Source: Phaeotremella fagi
Taxonomy: Eukaryota > Basidiomycota > Tremellomycetes > Tremellales > Phaeotremellaceae
Direction: 5' to 3'
Length of the DNA stretch: 64,000 nt
NCBI GenBank assembly: GCA_001599715.1
Contig: BCHU01000010.1
Span: 62,001-126,000 of the forward strand
Shown here piece by piece: positions 58,801 through 64,000 of this stretch (position 1 is the stretch's first letter; every line of letters starts with the position of its first letter). The translations under genes and the position numbers were made by a program. The notes below the pieces were generated by a model. It did not search any database. It was not told the origin of the DNA and worked only from the letters and a program-made list of their open reading frames with translations.

Positions 58801-61800
58801 ACCCCACAAGTTATCGGTGGTCTCTTGGACGTCGATTGTGATGAAACGACAATCAAGAACCTTCTATTGTCGGTCACTGGTACATTCCCAATCGATGAAC
58901 TTGTCGAGGAAGTTGAAAAACGAAACCGACTTAAACTCATCTTACCATGGCTTGACGCTCAAGTTACGAAAGGTTCAACTGATCCAGCAATCTACAACGC
59001 TATTGCCAAAATCGCTATTGATTCCAACAACAACCCCGAAGCTTTCCTCAAAGAAAACAACCTTTATGATCCAGCTACCGTTGGTAAATACTGTGAAAAG
59101 AGAGATCCATATCTTGCTTATATCGCTTATGCCAAGGGATTCTGTGATGAGGATTTGATCAACATCACCAACGAGAATCAAATGTACAAACATCAAGCTA
59201 GGTACCTCGTCAAGAGACGTGATGTCGATCTCTGGACTCAGGTGCTTAACCCCGAAAGCATTCATCGTCGGGCTTTGGTTGATCAGGTTATCGCTACTGC
59301 CATTCCAGAATGTACCGATCCTGATGATGTTTCAGTCACCGTCAAGGCATTCATGCACTCTGAACTCCACGGTCCACTCCTCGAGTTACTCGAAAAGATC
59401 ATCATCGAACCATCTCCATTCTCGGATAACCGAAGTCTTCAATCCCTCATGTTCCTCACTGCCATCAAGAACGACAAGGGTAAAGTCATGGGATACATCA
59501 ACAAACTTTCTGGTTACGATGTCGACACGATAGCTCGTGTTGCTACTGAATCTGGTCTTTACGAGGAAGCTTTCACCATCTATCAGAAACACGATATGCA
59601 CGCTGAAGCCATGAACGTCCTAGTTGAACATATGGTCTCTATCGATCGTGGATTCGCTTACGCCAACAAGATCAACAAACCTGAAGTCTGGTCTAGATTA
59701 GGTAAAGCTCAACTCGACGGTTTAAGAGTCAAAGAAGCTATCGATTCATACATCAAAGCCGACGATCCAGCCAATTTCGCCGAGGTTATCGAAATCGCCA
59801 ACAGAGCAGGTAAACATGACGATCTAGTTAGATTCCTCCAAATGGCAAGAAAGACCGCGAGAGAACCAGCTATCGATACGGAATTGGCTTACGCTTACGC
59901 CAAAACTGATCGATTACATGACATGGAAGAATTCCTTTCCATGACCAACGTAGCTGATATCCTTCAAGTCGGTGAAAAATGTTTCGAAGATGAGTTGTAC
60001 CAAGCTAGTAAACTTTTGTTCAGTAGTATCAGTAATTGGGCTAGATTGGCTACTACACTTATTTATCTTGGTGAAAATCAGGCTGCTGTTGATGCAGCTA
60101 GAAAAGCTGGTAACACTCAGTAGGTTCTTTTTTTTTTGCCATCCAAGTGACCTACTGACCATCGATAGGGTTTGGAAACAAGTCAACGCGGCTTGTGTGG
60201 ATAAGAAGGAATTCCGTTTGGCACAGATCTGTGGTCTTAATTTGATTGTGGGTTTATGACCAATAAACTTATACTGATATATTTCTAGGTCCATGCGGAA
60301 GAATTACCAGCTTTGTTATCGTTGTACGAACGTAACGGTTACTTTGATGAGATTATCAGTTTGATGGAAGGTGGTTTAGGTTTGGAGAGAGCTCACATGG
60401 TATGTTTCTTTTATGTTTGTAGGATAAAACTGACAAAGATTTTAGGGAATGTTCAGTATGTTGGATCATGTGTTGAACAGGACCGGTACTGATGTGTCTT
60501 AGCTGAACTTGCTGTTTTATACGCTAAATACCGAGCTGAGAAACGTGAGTTGGTTTTGTGACGACCGTACTGATGATTTAGTTATGGAACATCTTAAATT
60601 GTTCTGGCAACGTCTTAACATTGTATGTTCAATGGTTGATTACCGGGATCAAGCTGATTGAATTGTGTTTCAGCCAAAAGTCATCAAAGCCGCTGAGCAA
60701 GCTCATCTCTGGCCTGAACTTGTTTTCCTATATGTTGTTTATGGTAAGCTTGCGGATCTTTTTGTATTGAGGAGAAAGCTTACAAATTCGTAGACGAACC
60801 TGATAACGCTGCTCTTGCTATGATGGAACGATTAAGTGATTGGGATCATCAACAATTCAAGACTGTCGCTGTTAAAGTCGCCAACATGGAAATCGCTTAC
60901 AAGGCAGTTTCGTTCTATCTTTCACGTCAAGTGAGTTGTTCATGTGCATAACTACTTCAACTCGCGCTGACGAACGTAGCCCAATCTTCTCTCAGATTTA
61001 CTTGCAGCTCTCACCCCACGTTTGGATCATGGTCGAGTCGTTAAAATCCTTCAAACCGAGGATAATCTACCATTGGCTAAACCTTATTTGATCGCTACTC
61101 AAAAACTCAACATTGCTATCGTCAACGAAGCTTACAACGACCTTTTGATCGAAGAAGAGGATCACGTTACCCTTCGAAGTAGTTTGGAGACTTATGATCA
61201 ATACGATGCTGTCAAATTGGCCAAGAGATTGGAGAAACATGAATTATTAGAATTTAGACGTATCGCAGCGTTGTTATACAGAGTAAGGCATTGTCATTTC
61301 AAACAAAGAATCTACATACTAACGCCGAATAGCTCAACAATCTCTACGAAGAGTCCTTAGCTCTCTCCAAGGCTGACAGATTATGGAGAGACGCCCTTGA
61401 AACAGCGGCATTCAGTAAAGAGATCTCAGTAGCTGAAGAACTTGCTGGATACTTTGTTTCGATCGGTAACAAAGACGCGTTCGCAGCCATCTTGTTCGTT
61501 TGTTTCGAATTGGTCAGACCCGATTTCGTCGATGAGATGAGTTGGAGATTCGGTTTAGGTGATTATTCGAAACCATATGTTTTACAATCTCAACGTGATC
61601 AAATCACCAAGGTCAGTCAGGGCGTGTTTTTGGACTTGGGTAAAACTGACTGTTGTGATTAGATCGCCGCTCTCGAAAAAGAAGTTCGTGAATTGAAAGC
61701 TAAAACCACGAGTAAAGAGGAAGATGAACCTTCCACGTTGATGGGTTCAGGTTTAGGTGGTAGATTGTTGATAGGTGGTCCTACGTAAGTCCTTTGATTA

Positions 61801-61905
61801 TATTTTGGTATATGTTTGTTAACAATTCACTCTAGAGGAGCACCTTATGGTAACGGTTTACCTAACGGTGGTGGTCTAATGGCTCAACCTACTGGCTTCT
61901 ACTAA
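55879..61905 (+). CDS. CHC1: Clathrin heavy chain
   Basis: Triskelion subunit coating endocytic and trans-Golgi vesicles; about 1,680 residues, roughly twenty introns. Exon 1 is 21 nt (55879-55899, MADKPIQ) and exon 2 an 18-nt microexon (55954-55971, FTEHLQ), matching the family start. The N-terminal propeller includes [16 protein letters not shown] and [11 protein letters not shown]; the large exon 58321-60122 carries most heavy-chain repeats ([47 protein letters not shown]); later exons give [31 protein letters not shown] and the trimerisation-region end. An internal intron near 60450-60503 must be removed to avoid a TAG. Stop at 61903-61905 after MAQPTGFY. Highly secure. Confidence 0.97.
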
Positions 61906-62439
61906 AGATTTAATGAATTCTCTTCTCTCAATCTATATATATTTATATCTCAACCTTTGTTTTTTCTCCCTTTCCCTTTCTTTTGGTTGATCACTTTTTA
62001 TCGAGTAGATGACGACTGTTTCCTTTTTTCAAAAAATGTTTATGAATGAATGATATGAATTTAAGTTACAGTACGTTGTTTGATTGGCAATTGGTTTGAA
62101 ATACTCTCATACATAACGTTTATCTACAAATGGTGGTTGTGGAACGTAAAAGGGTATGAATATCAATATGGATCAAAACATGAAGTCAGTCAACGAAACA
62201 CGAAGAATGAAACGAATGAATTAGAAAAAAAATTGAATTGAGGTTTTGTGTTTCTTGATATCGTTCTTGGATATCTTGATTTTGATTTGAATTTGTGAAT
62301 TGTTCTTGAACACGAGTATTATAAGTTCGCGAAATAGAATGAGGAATTTTTCTTGATCTTGAGCATTGATATCTTGAGTAAGAAACGTAAAACTGAAAAA
62401 TAGAAAGGGTCGAAGAACCACCAAGTCATACCCAACCAT
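61906..62439. other. Intergenic between convergent genes
   Basis: 3' flanks of clathrin heavy chain and the kinase. Many T-runs and direct GAAACGAATGAA-type short words near 62190-62225. No gene. Confidence 0.5.
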
Positions 62440-63965
62440 CTACTCCATAATCTCATCATCAGCAACACTCTCACCTTCCGCATCTTCATCCTCCCCCTCA
62501 AAGAGGAGAACATCATCATCAGGATTCCTAACCCCAACCAAATGACCTCTAACCACAACTTTCTCATACATTTTCTCCAAAACTTCTGAATCGTTTTTGA
62601 ACCATTCATGAGTTTCAGCTTTTTTCATTGAGATTCGTCTGTTTCGGTGATATCTCAATAAGAGACTTATGAATGTTCTTCCTGTTTGTTTATTAGTCAT
62701 TTACTTTCTTACGTGTTTTGTGGGTTTATTTACCATGAGGAAAGAAATTTGGTAAGAAATCATCTAGTGTCTCTTGATCAGTCTAAACACGAAAATTCAC
62801 CTTCGTCAGCACAAATCACCACTCAAGACTATAAACCCACCTTAAGAACTTGAATAGCGCTATGAGTAATCTCCAAGTCTCTCTTCGAATTGTCGATTTC
62901 AGGTCGAGCAGTAGCTTCCCGTTTACGTCTCCGGCGACGTTCTTCTTTATCACTTCTTTGTGATAGATCGTTATCCTGTTGATGATTTAAATTCAGAGAT
63001 TGGAAGATATCATTCATCATTGACTCGTGATCCCTGAAAACGTTTTTATGTTGTGATTCGTCCTCTTGAATCTGATGGGTTCTGGTTTTGATTTGACTTG
63101 TTGGATATGGGTGAGAACCAGCGGCTAGCATGTAGAGGATGACTACGATGTGATGGTGGTGATCAGTCCGTATTCATCGCTTCACAAATGGGAACTTCGA
63201 ACTCACCCCCGGTTCCCCAGATATCAAGTTGAACCTCCTCATCAAACCAATCAGCAGCAATTTTCTCCTTCCTATCTTGACCATGTAAATGTTCACCCAA
63301 CCCAGAGGTACCTTTGACAGGTCTTAGAAGACTCTTCAGTCGTTCAGGAGGGAGATAATTGACCGTCCCGACTGATTCATATCTACGTGGTTTGTTGTCA
63401 CGATTCGAACTTGGTACTTGATCAAGTATTTCATCGTAGGTGATTGAATGGCCGAAATCTGAGATAACGATTCGTGGGAAAGGGGCTTGAGTGTGGAGAA
63501 GGATGTTCTCGGGTTTGACATCTACACGGGCTTAGATATATCATTCTTATTGCTTGGAATAAAAAACCTACCACGATGAACGATTCCTTTCTTATGAAGA
63601 TAAATCAAACCTTTAATAATCTGATATCCCATCCATTTGACCTTATCCTCGCTAAAGGTCCTATGCTGATCCATAAAAGCGAACAAATCGCCACCACACT
63701 GCAGATCAATCAATAAATGAGTTCTACGCTTTTCATCAACCACCCAATCCAACAATCGACCCAAATTGGGATGATCCAACTGATTAAGAATCTTGATTTC
63801 CCGTTTGACGAGTTGGGAATCGAACTTGATCATTGTTTTACAGGCTAGTTGGAGTTGTGATTCGGTAGCTAGGTTGACTACGCCGAATGCACCAAGTCCG
63901 AGAGGATAATTGTGAGCAGTCCATTTTCCTAGTTGTGTACTAGTGATTTCGGGAGTATCTTCCAT
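62440..63965 (-). CDS. Serine/threonine protein kinase (CAMK-like); 5' end at window edge
   Basis: About 490 residues in several exons. Gly-loop LGLGAFGVV, catalytic Lys in LACKTMIKF, Glu in VKREIKILNQLDHPNL, catalytic loop HRDVKPENILLH (joined across an intron that splits the Asp codon), SDFG, and an activation-segment end VGTVNYLPPERL (PPE for APE). A large Arg/Lys/Glu-rich insert (ERRRRRKREATARPEIDN) sits between the F and H helices, then the C-lobe end RTFISLLLRYHRNRRISMKKAETHEWF; the tail is acidic (GEDEDAEGESVADDEIME). Start taken at 63965, 15-20 residues before the kinase core; an extra 5' exon outside the window cannot be excluded. Closest by eye to checkpoint/CAMK-type kinases, but no named orthologue is claimed. 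Confidence 0.85.
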
Positions 63966-64000
63966 GCAAGATTGATCGAATAGGTCGATAGTATCGACTT

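Noticed and set aside
58265..59601. Several 70-140 codon frames inside the clathrin gene
   Set aside because: Shadows of the large clathrin exon, which has full family conservation.

Overview
The window is fungal nuclear DNA, most likely from a Tremellomycete basidiomycete (Cryptococcus/Kwoniella type). Most genes are broken by many short introns of about 35-60 nt with GT..AG ends and CTNAC/TGAC-like branch sites, intergenic spaces are short, and the conserved proteins (clathrin heavy chain, RPT4, RPL11, SED5, Sm G, FAP1/NFX1) are typically fungal. I see no transposon, rRNA, convincing tRNA, CRISPR array or prokaryotic operon.

Layout. 1-1211: 5' part of a mitochondrial DEAD-box helicase (MRH4-like), minus strand, running off the left edge. 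1953-11054: a possible substrate-use or detoxification group of an MFS sugar-type transporter, a divergent Zn2Cys6 regulator, an intronless type-B carboxylesterase and a divergent DHA1-type MFS exporter; both divergent promoters carry CCCGA-type motifs. 11641-15565: a second Zn2Cys6 regulator and a disordered DUF4048-like protein. 15996-22783: RPL11, a large FAP1/NFX1 zinc-finger protein and a secreted GH16 glucanase.

23121-31325 is the accessory core. It holds three tandem intronless paralogs of an unrecognised family (A1-A3), then three members of a second unrecognised family (B1-B3). B1 and B2 lie in a 1.3-kb tandem duplication whose flanks look better conserved than the coding parts; B1 is a pseudogene, B2 carries one frameshift, and B3 is intact with a His-rich tail. 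This is the best candidate here for an undescribed fast-evolving gene system.

32329-44204: GST, ESCRT-III CHM7-like protein, syntaxin SED5, Sm G, a protein ending in a J-like HPD segment, a disordered single-TM protein, and a class-III PLP enzyme of dialkylglycine decarboxylase type. The PLP gene is divergent from an amino-acid permease (44581-47143), followed by a third Zn2Cys6 regulator (47344-49883). 50210-63965: proteasome ATPase RPT4, tRNA m5U methyltransferase TRM2, an R-SNARE, clathrin heavy chain CHC1, and a Ser/Thr kinase at the right edge.

The conserved genes are housekeeping and share no single pathway. Coordinates are outer CDS limits; intron positions are quoted where I resolved them by frame and family comparison.
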